Positions 8,864-17,729 of a DNA stretch of 64,000 nt are shown one piece after another (positions within the stretch are counted from its first letter, which is position 1; each line of letters begins with the position of its first letter). The DNA lies in contig NZ_PPTQ01000008.1 of assembly GCF_003340345.1 (NCBI RefSeq), positions 1 to 64,000 of the forward strand, in the 5' to 3' direction. A program made the translations under genes and the position numbers. The notes below the pieces were generated by a model that worked only from the letters and a program-made list of their open reading frames with translations, ran no database searches and was not told the origin of the DNA. The stretch comes from Paraeggerthella hongkongensis. GTDB taxonomy: Bacteria > Actinomycetota > Coriobacteriia > Coriobacteriales > Eggerthellaceae.

Positions 8864-10576
8864 ATGGACTCTGTCAAAGGGCAGCTGACGCTGCGCGGCG
8901 TTCTCATAGGCTGCGTAGGCTGCGCCATCATCACCGCGGCATCGGTGTACACGGCCCTCAAAATGGGGGCGCTCCCCTGGCCCATCGTGTTCGCGGCCAT
9001 CATCTCGCTGTTTTTCCTGAAAGGCCTCGGCCGCGGAAAAGCTAGCCTCAACGAAGCGAACGTCACGCATACGGTTATGTCGGCCGGCGCCATGGTAGCG
9101 GGCGGCCTCGCGTTCACCATCCCCGGCATCTGGATGCTGGGCTACGCCGACGAAGTGGGATGGTTCGAAATGCTCCTGGTTGCGCTGTCCGGCGTGATCC
9201 TGGGCCTCATCTGCACCGTTATGCTGCGGCGGCACTTCATCGAAGACGCCGATCTGGAATACCCCATCGGAGAAGCGGCTGCGCAAACGCTCATCGCCGG
9301 CAACGCGGGAGGCAAGGTGGGCCTCAAGCTGTTCGGCTCCATGGGCCTTGCCGGCGTCTACACCGCGCTGCGCGATTTCTTCGGCGTGATTCCGGCCATG
9401 CTGTTCGGCAACGTAGCCGTTCCCGGCGTTGCGTTCGGCATCTACAACTCGCCCATGCTCTTGGCCGTAGGATTTTTAGTGGGCACGGGCGCGGTGATCG
9501 TATGGTTCGCCGGCGCGTTGTTCGCGAACTTCGGCATCATCGCAGGCGGATCGGCAGCCGGACTGTGGGACGTCGCGTCCGGGCAGGGCATCGTGTCCAG
9601 CTTGGGCATGGGTGTGATGATGGGCGCCGGCCTGGGCGTCATCTTCAAGAACATCCTGCCTAAGGCATGGCAGATGATCAAGAACACGAAAGGCTCGCTC
9701 ACCGTGGCCGCCAGCCCCGCGCCCTCGAACCTTTCAAGCGACGACCCGGCGGCACGGCGCCGCATCCGCCTAAGCGCGGGCATTGCCGCATGCGGCGTGG
9801 CGGCCGTGGCACTGCTCATCTGCTTCGGGTTGCAGCTCGGCCCCGTGCCCGCCGTCATCGTAGTGGCGCTTGCCTGGGTGGCTACGGCCATGAGCGCGCA
9901 AAGCGTCGGCCAAACGGGCATCGATCCCATGGAGATCTTCGGACTTATCGTGCTTCTGGCCGTGGCGGCCGTATCGAGCGTGCCGCAGGTTCAGCTGTTC
10001 TTCGTCGCGGGCATCGTGGCCGTCGCGTGCGGCCTGGCCGGCGACGTGATGAACGATTTCCATGCCGGCCACGTGCTGGGAACCTCGCCGAAAGCGCAGT
10101 GGATCGGCCAGGCGATCGGCGCCGTGCTGGGCGCGATCGTGGCCGTGGCCGTCATGGCCGTGCTGGTGAGCGCCTACGGGCCGGAGTCGTTCGGGCCCAC
10201 CGGATCGTTCGTGTCGGCGCAGGCTTCGGTCGTGGCCACCATGGTGTCGGGCATCCCGTCCGTACCGGCGTTCGCCCTTGGACTTGCGGCGGGATTCGCG
10301 CTCTACCTGCTGAACTTCCCCGCCATGATGCTGGGCTTGGGCATCTACCTGCCTTTCTACATGTCGCTTACGGCGTTCATCGGCGCCATGGTCAAGGTGG
10401 TCTACGATGCCGTCTGCAAGCGTCGCCGCGCCAAGCTCTCCCCTGACGAGCGCGCCGCGAAAGAGAAGGAGCAGCAGGAGACCGGTCTTGTGGTGTCGAG
10501 CGGCGTTCTGGGCGGCGAGTCCATCGTGGGCGTGCTGGTGGCATTCGCCGCCGTGTTCGCCGGAATGGGCGCATAA
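8864..10576 (+). CDS. OPT/YSL-family transporter
   Basis: A 570-residue polytopic membrane protein of the oligopeptide transporter (OPT) superfamily. The start follows AAAAGGAGAAGGAT. The N-terminal segment RGVLIGCVGCAIITAASVYTALKMG, the ADLEYPIGEAAAQTLIAG motif near residue 128, and the GDVMNDFHAGHVLGTSPKAQW motif near 390 are typical of bacterial OPT proteins. Known relatives import peptides or metal chelates. The substrate here is unknown. A charged Lys/Glu-rich cytoplasmic stretch (KRRRAKLSPDERAAKEKEQQ) lies before the last helix. The gene stands alone; tandem repeats follow it. Confidence 0.85.
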   Translation: MDSVKGQLTLRGVLIGCVGCAIITAASVYTALKMGALPWPIVFAAIISLFFLKGLGRGKASLNEANVTHTVMSAGAMVAGGLAFTIPGIWMLGYADEVGWFEMLLVALSGVILGLICTVMLRRHFIEDADLEYPIGEAAAQTLIAGNAGGKVGLKLFGSMGLAGVYTALRDFFGVIPAMLFGNVAVPGVAFGIYNSPMLLAVGFLVGTGAVIVWFAGALFANFGIIAGGSAAGLWDVASGQGIVSSLGMGVMMGAGLGVIFKNILPKAWQMIKNTKGSLTVAASPAPSNLSSDDPAARRRIRLSAGIAACGVAAVALLICFGLQLGPVPAVIVVALAWVATAMSAQSVGQTGIDPMEIFGLIVLLAVAAVSSVPQVQLFFVAGIVAVACGLAGDVMNDFHAGHVLGTSPKAQWIGQAIGAVLGAIVAVAVMAVLVSAYGPESFGPTGSFVSAQASVVATMVSGIPSVPAFALGLAAGFALYLLNFPAMMLGLGIYLPFYMSLTAFIGAMVKVVYDAVCKRRRAKLSPDERAAKEKEQQETGLVVSSGVLGGESIVGVLVAFAAVFAGMGA

Positions 10577-10667
10577 CGCCGAGCGCGCAGCAACGACGCG
10601 ACCTGCGGCATTGACATCGCCGCAGGTCGCGAACCACCGGCTGCGACCTGCAACCGCAGCCGGTGGT

Positions 10668-10775
10668 CGCAGGTCGCGCTCGCGGGTCGCAGCCCGCAGG
10701 TCGCGCTCGCGGGTCGCAGCCCGCAGGTCGCGCTCGCGGGTCGCAGCCCGCAGGTCGCGCTCGCGGGTCGCAGCC
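10668..10775. repeat. 27-bp tandem repeat, four exact units
   Basis: Four perfect head-to-tail copies of a 27-bp unit starting CGCAGGTCGCGCTCGCGGG run from 10668 to 10775. The preceding 70 bases contain degenerate and inverted versions of the same GGTCGC words (for example GCGACCTGCGGC). The array lies between the OPT stop and the first 56-bp palindrome. Exact identity suggests recent expansion. There are no spacers, so it is not a CRISPR array. Confidence 0.9.
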
Positions 10776-10778
10776 CGC

Positions 10779-10834
10779 ATTGTCGCCCGAAACGTACGGT
10801 TTTCTCGCCGAAACCGTACGTTTCGGGCGACAAT
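10779..10834 (+). repeat. 56-bp palindrome, left copy
   Basis: Arms ATTGTCGCCCGAAACGTACG and their complement enclose a short asymmetric loop (TTTTCTCGCCGAAA region). The whole 56-base string is the exact reverse complement of the copy at 12005-12060. The two copies bracket the nuclease-like gene at 10929-11996. It may also act as a transcription terminator for the OPT gene. Confidence 0.9.
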
Positions 10835-10928
10835 GTTCGTCTTGCGAACCGAATGTCCGCCGTCCGCCCGCGCGGATTCTGTGAGATGATAGGTCAAGGT
10901 CTCATAGGGCGAATGGTGGTGAGATGCG

Positions 10929-11996
10929 ATGAAAGCCAATGATGCGGAACTTGCCGGGCTGCTCTTGCAAGCCGAGCGTGCGGGAAAATGCCTGGTTCCC
11001 TCTTGCGATCGCGTTCGGGCGATCTTGCGGAGGCGCGCAGAATGCGGCGCGGTCGTTCGTCCGATGCGAGGCGTGTATGCAAGCTCAGCGTGCTGGAATG
11101 GGCTTTCAAGGTTCGATCAGGCGCTCTACGTGCTTCGCACCGTGCAGGAGCTGCATCCGGATTGGGTTTTTTGCCACGAATCGGCTGCCGTTGCATTCGG
11201 CCTGTCCGTTTCGTACAGCAGCCTGGACGTGGTTCACGTTGCAACGTCCCGGTCGAGGCGCAACGTCAGCTCGACGAACGTTCGATGGCATGTGATTTCG
11301 GGCGACGAGCCCGTGGTCGTTCGCGGGCTTCGGGTAACGTCGCTTTCACGGACCGTTTTCGACTGCATGCGCACTTCCGGCTTCGAGCAAGCGCTTGCCG
11401 TTGCCGATAGCGCGCTGCGCGTGAGCGGAAAACCATCGAGCTGGTTCGTTTCCCGCTTCAAGCGCTTGGGAAGCGGCCATGCGCATGTTGCCGATGCCGT
11501 TCGCACGATGTACCACGCCGACCCTTTGAGCGAAAGCGGGGGCGAATCCATTGCGCGCGCCGTGATGATCAGGCAGGGCTTCGCGCTTCCCGAGCTTCAG
11601 GTCGCTCTGCCGCAGCCCTTGCATGCGGGACGGTTCTATCGCGTCGATTTCCTTTGGACTCGCCTGGATGGAGGCAGGGTCCTCGGAGAGTTCGATGGGA
11701 TGCAGAAATACGAGGACGCGGAGTTGCTCGGCGGCCGGTCTTCGTTGCGGGCGCTTGCCGATGAGCGTCATAGAGAAGCCCAGATTACGCTGTACGGCAT
11801 GCCTATCGTCCGATTTTCGTACAAGGACGTGATGGACCAGGCACTTTTCGTGAAACTGCTCGAAAGGTACGGGATTCCTCGCAGCACCGAAACCGCTCTT
11901 GCCGAGCGGAAGCTCGAACGCTCTCGCTCGGATTCGGCGCAGGTTTTCACGGTGCGCAGCTTCGAGGACGGCCCTTTCGAGCCTTTTGGCGCCTAG
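10929..11996 (+). CDS. AbiEi-like winged-helix / DUF559-like nuclease protein
   Basis: A 355-residue protein with two recognisable parts. Residues about 15-75 resemble the winged-helix domain of AbiEi-type antitoxins (CGAVVRPMRGVYASS). Residues about 195-310 resemble the DUF559/Vsr-like PD-(D/E)XK nuclease fold: ESGGESIARAVMIRQG, RVDFLWTRLDGG, GEFDGMQKYED, then RHREAQITLYGMPIVRFSYKD. Such proteins are common as orphans in Actinobacteria and have no proven function. No toxin partner is adjacent. The ribosome site is weak (GGTGGTGAG), suggesting low expression. The gene sits between two mirror-image 56-bp palindromes, which hints at transfer as a unit. Confidence 0.6.
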   Translation: MKANDAELAGLLLQAERAGKCLVPSCDRVRAILRRRAECGAVVRPMRGVYASSACWNGLSRFDQALYVLRTVQELHPDWVFCHESAAVAFGLSVSYSSLDVVHVATSRSRRNVSSTNVRWHVISGDEPVVVRGLRVTSLSRTVFDCMRTSGFEQALAVADSALRVSGKPSSWFVSRFKRLGSGHAHVADAVRTMYHADPLSESGGESIARAVMIRQGFALPELQVALPQPLHAGRFYRVDFLWTRLDGGRVLGEFDGMQKYEDAELLGGRSSLRALADERHREAQITLYGMPIVRFSYKDVMDQALFVKLLERYGIPRSTETALAERKLERSRSDSAQVFTVRSFEDGPFEPFGA

Positions 11997-12004
11997 CTCA
12001 GGAA

Positions 12005-12060
12005 ATTGTCGCCCGAAACGTACGGTTTCGGCGAGAAAACCGTACGTTTCGGGCGACAAT
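12005..12060 (-). repeat. 56-bp palindrome, right copy (inverted)
   Basis: This is base-for-base the reverse complement of 10779-10834, including the asymmetric loop (TTTCGGCGAGAAAA). It starts eight bases after the stop of the nuclease-like gene. Because the arms are self-complementary it can also fold as a hairpin of about 23 bp. Confidence 0.9.
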
Positions 12061-12143
12061 AGGTCACGAGGATCGGGAGCAGGGACCGACGGACGCGGAA
12101 CGGGAAGACGCCGATCTCGGGACGAGAACCGAACCAGAAAGCA

Positions 12144-12167
12144 GAAAGCGGGCCGAAGCCCGCTTTC
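12144..12167 (-). terminator. terminator of the glf-glycosyltransferase unit
   Basis: A 10-bp stem GAAAGCGGGC/GCCCGCTTTC with loop CGAA lies just after the glycosyltransferase stop. There is only a short, broken T run afterwards (CTGCTTTCTGG). Confidence 0.6.
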
Positions 12168-12170
12168 ACG

Positions 12171-13193
12171 TTAGTTGAACTTGAAGATCTTCTGGGCCAT
12201 GCGATAGCCGGTGATGCCGATCTTGCGGCCCAAGCCGGTAGGCAGGTTCGTGCCCATATTGAGCGCGCTGCGGCGGATGCGGCGGTAAACGTCCGAATCC
12301 TGGCGTTTCAGGTAATCCCAGATGGCCTCGCGCTTGTCCTCCGCCTCATCGGTGTCGATCATGCGCAAGAAGATGGAGCAGATGCACATCATCATGGACA
12401 GGTAGTTCTCCATGTAGCGCTCAAGACGCTTCTCGGGCACATCGTCGGGCAGGCGCACGGCGTCTATCATGGTGCGCGTCACGCGCAGCTGCTGATCGAT
12501 GCGCCCGATCATGACGCTTTCGTTCACGCTCTGGTCTTCGCGACCGATAAAGTACCGATACATGTCCAGATCGCGATAGTAGATGGTCTTGACATGCGGC
12601 AGCGGCACGTACACGAAGATGTTGTCCACATAGAACGTGTGCTTCGGCAGCTCCAGCCCGATATCCTTCAAAAGCTGGGTGCGGTAGATGACCGAATGCA
12701 TGAGCAGGTACTGGCTGGGCAGGAAGTGACCCACGTCGGCCCAACCGAACACGCGCCCCTCGGGAAACACGTTGCGGTAGTGCATGACGGTGCGCGATCC
12801 CTCGTGCACCTTCTCGTACACGTAGTTGCCGATTACCAGGTCAACGGCGTTTTCTAACTCGCACTGGAAGCGCAGGTAGCCCATGATCTCCGACATGGCG
12901 TGCTCGTCGAGCCAGTCGTCGGAATCGACCACCTTGAAGTAGCGCCCCGTCGCGTTCGCAAGCCCCGTGTTCACCGCCTGGCCATGGCCGCCGTTCTCCT
13001 GATGCACGGCACGGATGATATCCGGATACTTCGCCGCCCAGGCGTCGGCCTTGGCGGGCGTCTCGTCCTTGGTCGAGCCGTCGTCCACGATGATGATCTC
13101 GATATCGTCGCCGCACTTCAGAATGGATTCTATGCACTTGTCCATATACGCCGCCGAGTTGTAGCACGGAATGGCGAATGAAATGGTCTTCAT
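12171..13193 (-). CDS. family 2 glycosyltransferase
   Basis: A 340-residue GT-A fold glycosyltransferase. The N-terminus MKTISFAIPCYNSAAYMD is the normal GT2 start, followed by IEIIIVDDGSTKDET near residue 35 and the metal-binding VVDSDDWLDEH near 95. The C-terminal half has no membrane helices. The start at 13193 is set by the domain; the open frame upstream is not protein-like and overlaps glf. It follows glf by 65 bp on the same strand, so a role in building a galactofuranose-containing glycan is plausible, but the donor and acceptor are not shown by sequence. Confidence 0.82.
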   Translation of the reverse strand: MKTISFAIPCYNSAAYMDKCIESILKCGDDIEIIIVDDGSTKDETPAKADAWAAKYPDIIRAVHQENGGHGQAVNTGLANATGRYFKVVDSDDWLDEHAMSEIMGYLRFQCELENAVDLVIGNYVYEKVHEGSRTVMHYRNVFPEGRVFGWADVGHFLPSQYLLMHSVIYRTQLLKDIGLELPKHTFYVDNIFVYVPLPHVKTIYYRDLDMYRYFIGREDQSVNESVMIGRIDQQLRVTRTMIDAVRLPDDVPEKRLERYMENYLSMMMCICSIFLRMIDTDEAEDKREAIWDYLKRQDSDVYRRIRRSALNMGTNLPTGLGRKIGITGYRMAQKIFKFN

Positions 13194-13258
13194 GGTTCCT
13201 ATCCCCGTCGTCTTGGTAGAGCGCGGCGGGAGCGTCCCCGCCGCGCAATCGATGCCTG

Positions 13259-14473
13259 TTACCCCGCCAGCTGATCGGCCAGCGCAAGCGCGCGGCCGAT
13301 GATGACGTCCATATTGTAGTAACGATACTCGGCCAAACGACCCAGCGGATAGAAGTTCGCAAGCGGCTTGGTCAGCGCAAGATAGCGCTCGTAGTGAGCG
13401 TTGTTCTGGTCGTTGATGATGGCGTAGTACGGAATCTGCTTCTTCGGATCGTCGTAGGAGTGGCTGTACTCCTTCATGATGGTGGTCTTGGGAGCCGTCT
13501 GGCCCGTCAGATGCTTGAACTCGGTGATGCGCGTGTAGTCCTCGGTCACGGTGAAGTTCACCGTTCCGCACGGAAGGACCTGCTCTTTGTCGTGCGTTTC
13601 GTACACGAAGTCCAAGCTGCGGTACGGCAAGCGCCCGAAGCGCGAGAGGAACAGCTCGTCAAGCGGGCCCGTGTAAACGATGGGACCCTCGAACGCCTGA
13701 TCCTTGACGTTGATAGCCGTGAGCGGAGCGTTCTCGTCGCCGCTCTCGAACTCCAGGTCGAACACGCTTTCCGCTTCGGTGTTCAGGCATACCACGATGT
13801 TCTCGTGGTCGAGCATGCGCTCGAACAGCGGCGTATAGCCGTCTGCGGGCATGCCCTGGTACGCATCCTGGAAATAGCGGTTGTCGCGCGACACGAACAC
13901 GGGTACGCGCGCGGTCACGCTGGGATCGACCTCTTCGGGCGTGAGGCCCCACTGCTTCTGCGTGTAGTAGAGGAAGACGTTCTTGTAGATGAAGTCGGCG
14001 ATCTCGGTAAGCTCGGGATCGTCCTGCGCGCGCAGCTCGTTGATGGTGACCTTGCGCTCGTCACCGAACGTCTCGATCAGCTTTTCGGTCAGCTTGGCAG
14101 CCTTCTCCTGGCCAAACGCGATTTCCATCGAGTTCTTGTTGAACGGCACCGGCATGTACGTGCCGTACCAGTCCGCCAGAACCTCGTGCTGGTAATCGCG
14201 CCAATCGGTGAAGCGGCGCACGTAGTCGAAGGCGCGCTTGTCGTTGGTGTGGAAGATATGCGGCCCGTAGCGATGCACCAGGATGCCCGCTTCGTCCGCC
14301 TCGTCGTACATATTGCCGCCTATGTGGCCGCGCTTCTCGATGATGAGAACGCGCTTGCCGGCGCGCTCCGCCAGCTCGCGCGCCACCACGCTGCCGGCAA
14401 AACCGCTGCCCACAACGATGACGTCGAAATCAGACCTGTCCAGATCAGTGAACTTCCGGTACTGCACACCCAT
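13259..14473 (-). CDS. glf: UDP-galactopyranose mutase
   Basis: A 404-residue FAD enzyme that converts UDP-galactopyranose to UDP-galactofuranose. It carries the FAD-binding VVGSGFAGSVVARELAE near residue 20, EKRGHIGGNMYDE near 47, the RYGPHIFHTND motif near 69, and the C-terminal LGRLAEYRYYNMDVIIGRAL FAD/substrate region. Length matches the family. It is first of a two-gene unit with the GT2 gene and is divergent from pta. It implies galactofuranose in a surface polymer. Confidence 0.95.
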   Translation of the reverse strand: MGVQYRKFTDLDRSDFDVIVVGSGFAGSVVARELAERAGKRVLIIEKRGHIGGNMYDEADEAGILVHRYGPHIFHTNDKRAFDYVRRFTDWRDYQHEVLADWYGTYMPVPFNKNSMEIAFGQEKAAKLTEKLIETFGDERKVTINELRAQDDPELTEIADFIYKNVFLYYTQKQWGLTPEEVDPSVTARVPVFVSRDNRYFQDAYQGMPADGYTPLFERMLDHENIVVCLNTEAESVFDLEFESGDENAPLTAINVKDQAFEGPIVYTGPLDELFLSRFGRLPYRSLDFVYETHDKEQVLPCGTVNFTVTEDYTRITEFKHLTGQTAPKTTIMKEYSHSYDDPKKQIPYYAIINDQNNAHYERYLALTKPLANFYPLGRLAEYRYYNMDVIIGRALALADQLAG

Positions 14474-14696
14474 GAAGCTGCCTTCCTTGTCCTTCCCGCC
14501 GGCTCATCTGCGCCTGCGAGGGAATCCTATGGTTGAGACGCGCGCTTTGCCGCGCCAAATATGCCGCACGTTATTTTACCGGGAAGGGTCGGGGCTGCGT
14601 GGATTATCATATAAAGTGGATAAATTCGGAAACGAATGCGAGCGCGGCCGCAGCGCTGGAAGCGGCAATTTGATACTTGATCGTAAGGACGGTGCC

Positions 14697-15698
14697 ATGA
14701 GTTCATTTCTCGATTCCATGCTCGCCCGAGCCACGGAGAACAAGCAAACCATCGTGCTCCCTGAAGGCGACGACGAGCGTACGCTGGCGGCTGCGGAGCG
14801 CATCCTGGCCGACGGCGTGGCCGACCTCGTCATCCTTGGCGACGCGGCCGCCATCGAAGCCTCCGCATACCGACTCGACGGTGCGCGGATCGTGGACCCG
14901 CGCACGTCCGAGCTGCGCGCCGAGCTTGCAAGCCAATTCTACGAGCTGCGCAAAGCGAAGGGCATGACCCCCGAAGCCGCTGACGAGAAGCTGAACGACG
15001 TGCTGTACTTCGGCGTCATGATGGTGAAGGCCGGCCTTGCCGACGGCATGGTGGCCGGCGCTTGTCACTCCACGGGCGACGTGCTGCGCCCCAGCCTGCA
15101 GATTCTCAAGACCGCACCGGGCGTGAAGCTGGTCAGCTCGTTCTTCATCATGGTGGTTCCCAACTGCGATTTGGGCCAGGAAGGAACCTTCCTGTTCAGC
15201 GACTGCGGCCTGGAAGTGCAGCCCGACGCCGAAAAGCTGGCGCATATCGCAGTGAACTCCGCAAAGTCGTGGAAAACGCTCATCGGCACCGAGCCCACCG
15301 TGGCGATGCTCTCGCATTCGTCGTACGGCTCGGCGAAGAACGACGACGCCGCCAAGGTGGTCGAAGCTACGGCCATCGCCAAGGAGCTGGCACCGGAATT
15401 GGCGCTTGACGGCGAGCTTCAGCTTGATGCTGCCATCGTTCCCTCCGTGGGCGCATCGAAGGCTCCGGACTCCCCCGTTGCGGGCCGCGCCAACGTGCTG
15501 ATCTTCCCCGACCTGGACGCCGGCAACATCGGATACAAGCTGGTGCAGCGCCTGGCGCGCGCCGAGGCGTACGGCCCGGTGACGCAGGGCATCGCAGCCC
15601 CGGTGAACGACCTGTCGCGCGGATGCACCGCCGACGACATCGTGGGCGTCATCGCCATCACCTGCGTGCAGGCCCAGGCGAAGAAAGCCGCCGAATAA
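14697..15698 (+). CDS. pta: phosphate acetyltransferase
   Basis: A 333-residue enzyme interconverting acetyl-CoA and acetyl phosphate. The single PTA_PTB domain begins at the N-terminus (NKQTIVLPEGDDERTLAAAERI) and ends with the conserved PVNDLSRGCTADDIVGVIAITCVQAQ. The short form lacks the regulatory N-terminal DRTGG region of the E. coli enzyme. ATG at 14697 follows GTAAGGACGGTGCC. It faces ackA, its pathway partner, across a shared terminator. The 220 bp between glf and pta must hold both promoters; a TATAAA lies near 14612. Confidence 0.95.
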   Translation: MSSFLDSMLARATENKQTIVLPEGDDERTLAAAERILADGVADLVILGDAAAIEASAYRLDGARIVDPRTSELRAELASQFYELRKAKGMTPEAADEKLNDVLYFGVMMVKAGLADGMVAGACHSTGDVLRPSLQILKTAPGVKLVSSFFIMVVPNCDLGQEGTFLFSDCGLEVQPDAEKLAHIAVNSAKSWKTLIGTEPTVAMLSHSSYGSAKNDDAAKVVEATAIAKELAPELALDGELQLDAAIVPSVGASKAPDSPVAGRANVLIFPDLDAGNIGYKLVQRLARAEAYGPVTQGIAAPVNDLSRGCTADDIVGVIAITCVQAQAKKAAE

Positions 15699-15715
15699 CC
15701 TACCGGAACGGCACC

Positions 15716-15773
15716 TGCAATCGACGGTAAAAAAAGGCGACCCGTAGGTCGCCTTTTTTTACCGTCGATTGCA
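15716..15773. terminator. bidirectional terminator between pta and ackA
   Basis: A perfect palindrome with two 27-base arms and a 4-base loop (CGTA). The core GGCGACC/GGTCGCC is flanked by seven A and seven T, so it terminates in both directions. The arms continue perfectly past the A/T tracts (TGCAATCGACGGT and its complement), which is longer than termination needs. Confidence 0.95.
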
Positions 15774-15782
15774 CTGAACGCG

Positions 15783-16997
15783 CTAGATCAGCGGCTCGTT
15801 CGCCTTCTCGTGCACGATGTCGAAGGTGTCGCGAGCGATCATGTACTCCTCGTTCGTGGGAATGATGATGATCTTCACCAGCGAGCTGTCCGTCGAAATC
15901 TCGCGCTCGAAGCCGCGCTGGCGGTTGCGCTCCTCGTCCAGGACGATGCCAAGGGGCTGCAAGCCCGAGAAGATCATGCGGCGCATCTTCTCGCAGTTCT
16001 CGCCCACGCCCGCCGTCAACACGATGGCGTCCACGCCGCCCATGACGGCGATGTACTGGCCAATGTACTTTTTCACCGAGTTCGAGTACATGTCGTAAGC
16101 AAGCTGCGCGCGCTCGTCGCCCTGTTCGGAGGCGTCGCGCACGCTGCGCAGATCGTTCGAGATGCCGGAGATGCCCAGAAGACCCGACTTCTTGTTCATC
16201 AAGTCGTTCATCTCGGCGCCGGTCAAGTTCTCATGCTCCATGACGAACGGCACGATGGCAGGGTCGATCGCTCCGCAACGCGTGCCCATCATGAGGCCGT
16301 CGAGCGGCGTGAGTCCCATGGACGTGTCCACGGCCACGCCGTGGTCGATGGCGCTGATGGAGCAGCCGTTGCCCAGGTGGCACGTGATCAGCTTGAGGTC
16401 CTCGATCGGCTCGTCGAGCACCACTGCCGCGCGCTCGGAGATGTAACGATGGGAAGTACCGTGCGCACCGTACTTGCGGATGGCGTACTTCTCGTACAGC
16501 TCGTAAGGCAAGGGGTACATGAACGCCTTCGGCGGCAGCGTCTGGAAGAACGACGTGTCGAACACAGCCACCATGGGCACGTTCGGCATGTGCTTTATGC
16601 ACGCATGAATGCCCATGAGCGCGGCGCCGTTATGCAAAGGAGCAAGCTCCGCCAACTCGTCGATCTTCGCGATCACCTCGTCGTCAATGAGGACGGACCT
16701 GTCGAAGTACTTCCCGCCCTGCACGATGCGATGCCCAACGGCGTCGATTTCCGAAAGGGAATCGATGGCCTTGGTAGGTCCCTCGGTCAAAGATTCGAGC
16801 ACCAACGCCATCGCGTCGTCATGATCGGCCATTTTCGCATCGATGACCTGCTCGTTCTCGTCAAGACCATGCTTGTGAAAAGCTTCGGCGGAACCCACGC
16901 GCTCGCAGATGCCCTTCGCCAAAAGCTCATGCTGCTCAACGTTGACCAGCTGGTACTTCAAGGAAGATGATCCCGCATTGATAACTAGGACGTTCAA
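15783..16997 (-). CDS. ackA: acetate kinase
   Basis: A 404-residue cytoplasmic kinase making ATP and acetate from acetyl phosphate. ASKHA motifs are clear: VLVINAGSSSLKYQL at residue 3, VGHRIVQGG near 87, VAVFDTSFFQT near 143, YGAHGTSHRYI near 175, CHLGNGCSISAI near 205, and VLTAGVGENCEKMR near 325. The start is TTG at 16997 with AAGGAGG eight bases upstream. It is convergent with pta rather than in the common pta-ackA operon, so the two are controlled by separate promoters. Confidence 0.96.
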   Translation of the reverse strand: MNVLVINAGSSSLKYQLVNVEQHELLAKGICERVGSAEAFHKHGLDENEQVIDAKMADHDDAMALVLESLTEGPTKAIDSLSEIDAVGHRIVQGGKYFDRSVLIDDEVIAKIDELAELAPLHNGAALMGIHACIKHMPNVPMVAVFDTSFFQTLPPKAFMYPLPYELYEKYAIRKYGAHGTSHRYISERAAVVLDEPIEDLKLITCHLGNGCSISAIDHGVAVDTSMGLTPLDGLMMGTRCGAIDPAIVPFVMEHENLTGAEMNDLMNKKSGLLGISGISNDLRSVRDASEQGDERAQLAYDMYSNSVKKYIGQYIAVMGGVDAIVLTAGVGENCEKMRRMIFSGLQPLGIVLDEERNRQRGFEREISTDSSLVKIIIIPTNEEYMIARDTFDIVHEKANEPLI

Positions 16998-17139
16998 CGA
17001 TCTGCCTCCTTATTTACTATTCCCAAGGGATATATTTTAGGCGCATGCGCAAAAGGCCGTATTCAAAGGAGGCGTCCTATCGGCAAGCGGCGCGCCGTTC
17101 ACCGAAAACAAAGCCGGACCTTTATGCCGGATACAGCAA

Positions 17140-17190
17140 GAGCCGGCAAGGCAGAAGGGCATCCCCCACCTTACCGGCTCCGTCTTGTCG
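17140..17190. repeat. imperfect inverted repeat downstream of HIT gene
   Basis: GAGCCGGCAAGG and CCTTACCGGCTC can pair around a GC-rich loop, 30-80 bases past the HIT gene stop on the minus strand. There is no T tract, so it may be a weak terminator or only an untranslated structure. Confidence 0.4.
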
Positions 17191-17216
17191 GCCCTGCGCC
17201 CTTGCGGGCGAAGATG

Positions 17217-17570
17217 CTACTTTTGCGAAGGATCGCCCGAGTTCATGGGCGCGCCGCCCAAAACGTGCACGTGAACATGGTGCACGGACTGCTGCGCGTC
17301 GTCGTTCGTGTTCACGATCACGCGGTAGCCGCTCTCGGCGATGCCCTTGAGCTCGGCTACTTTCTTGACCGTGTTGAACAGGTACCCCATCTCATCCTCG
17401 GGAATGTTGTCGCCGATGTTGTCGTAGTGGTTCTTCGGCACGATGAGCGTGTGCACGGGCATCTGCGGATTGACGTCCTCGAACGCCAGCACGCGATCGT
17501 CCTCGTACACCTTAGTCGACGGGATCTCCCCCGCCACGATCTTGCAGAACAGGCAATCCTCTTTGATCAT
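17217..17570 (-). CDS. HIT-family nucleotide-binding protein
   Basis: A 117-residue histidine-triad protein. It has the N-terminal Cys pair DCLFCKIVAGEIP (often zinc-linked), the substrate loop VLAFEDVNPQMPVHTLIVPK near residue 30, and the catalytic triad HHVHVHVLGG near 100. Relatives hydrolyse AMP-linked phosphoramidates. ATG at 17570 is used because AAAGAGGG lies six bases upstream. It follows xseB on the same strand with a 159-bp gap in which I see no other gene. Confidence 0.9.
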   Translation of the reverse strand: MIKEDCLFCKIVAGEIPSTKVYEDDRVLAFEDVNPQMPVHTLIVPKNHYDNIGDNIPEDEMGYLFNTVKKVAELKGIAESGYRVIVNTNDDAQQSVHHVHVHVLGGAPMNSGDPSQK

Positions 17571-17729
17571 GCTGATCCCTCTTTCCGGTTCGAGCGTATC
17601 TTGGGAACGTCGCCGACGACGGCGCGCCCCGAAACCTATCGGCTTCGCCAAGCGTTCGGGATGGGGCCTCGCAAGATCCTTGGAACAAAGCGACGGTCTT
17701 GCGGACCCCACCCCGAGCGCAGGAACGCA

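Noticed and set aside
10668-10775. CRISPR array
   Set aside because: The 27-bp units are directly adjacent with no spacers, and no cas genes are in the window.
10929-11996. Complete AbiE toxin-antitoxin pair
   Set aside because: Only the AbiEi-like N-terminal domain is seen; no AbiEii nucleotidyltransferase gene is adjacent, and the C-terminal part looks like a nuclease.
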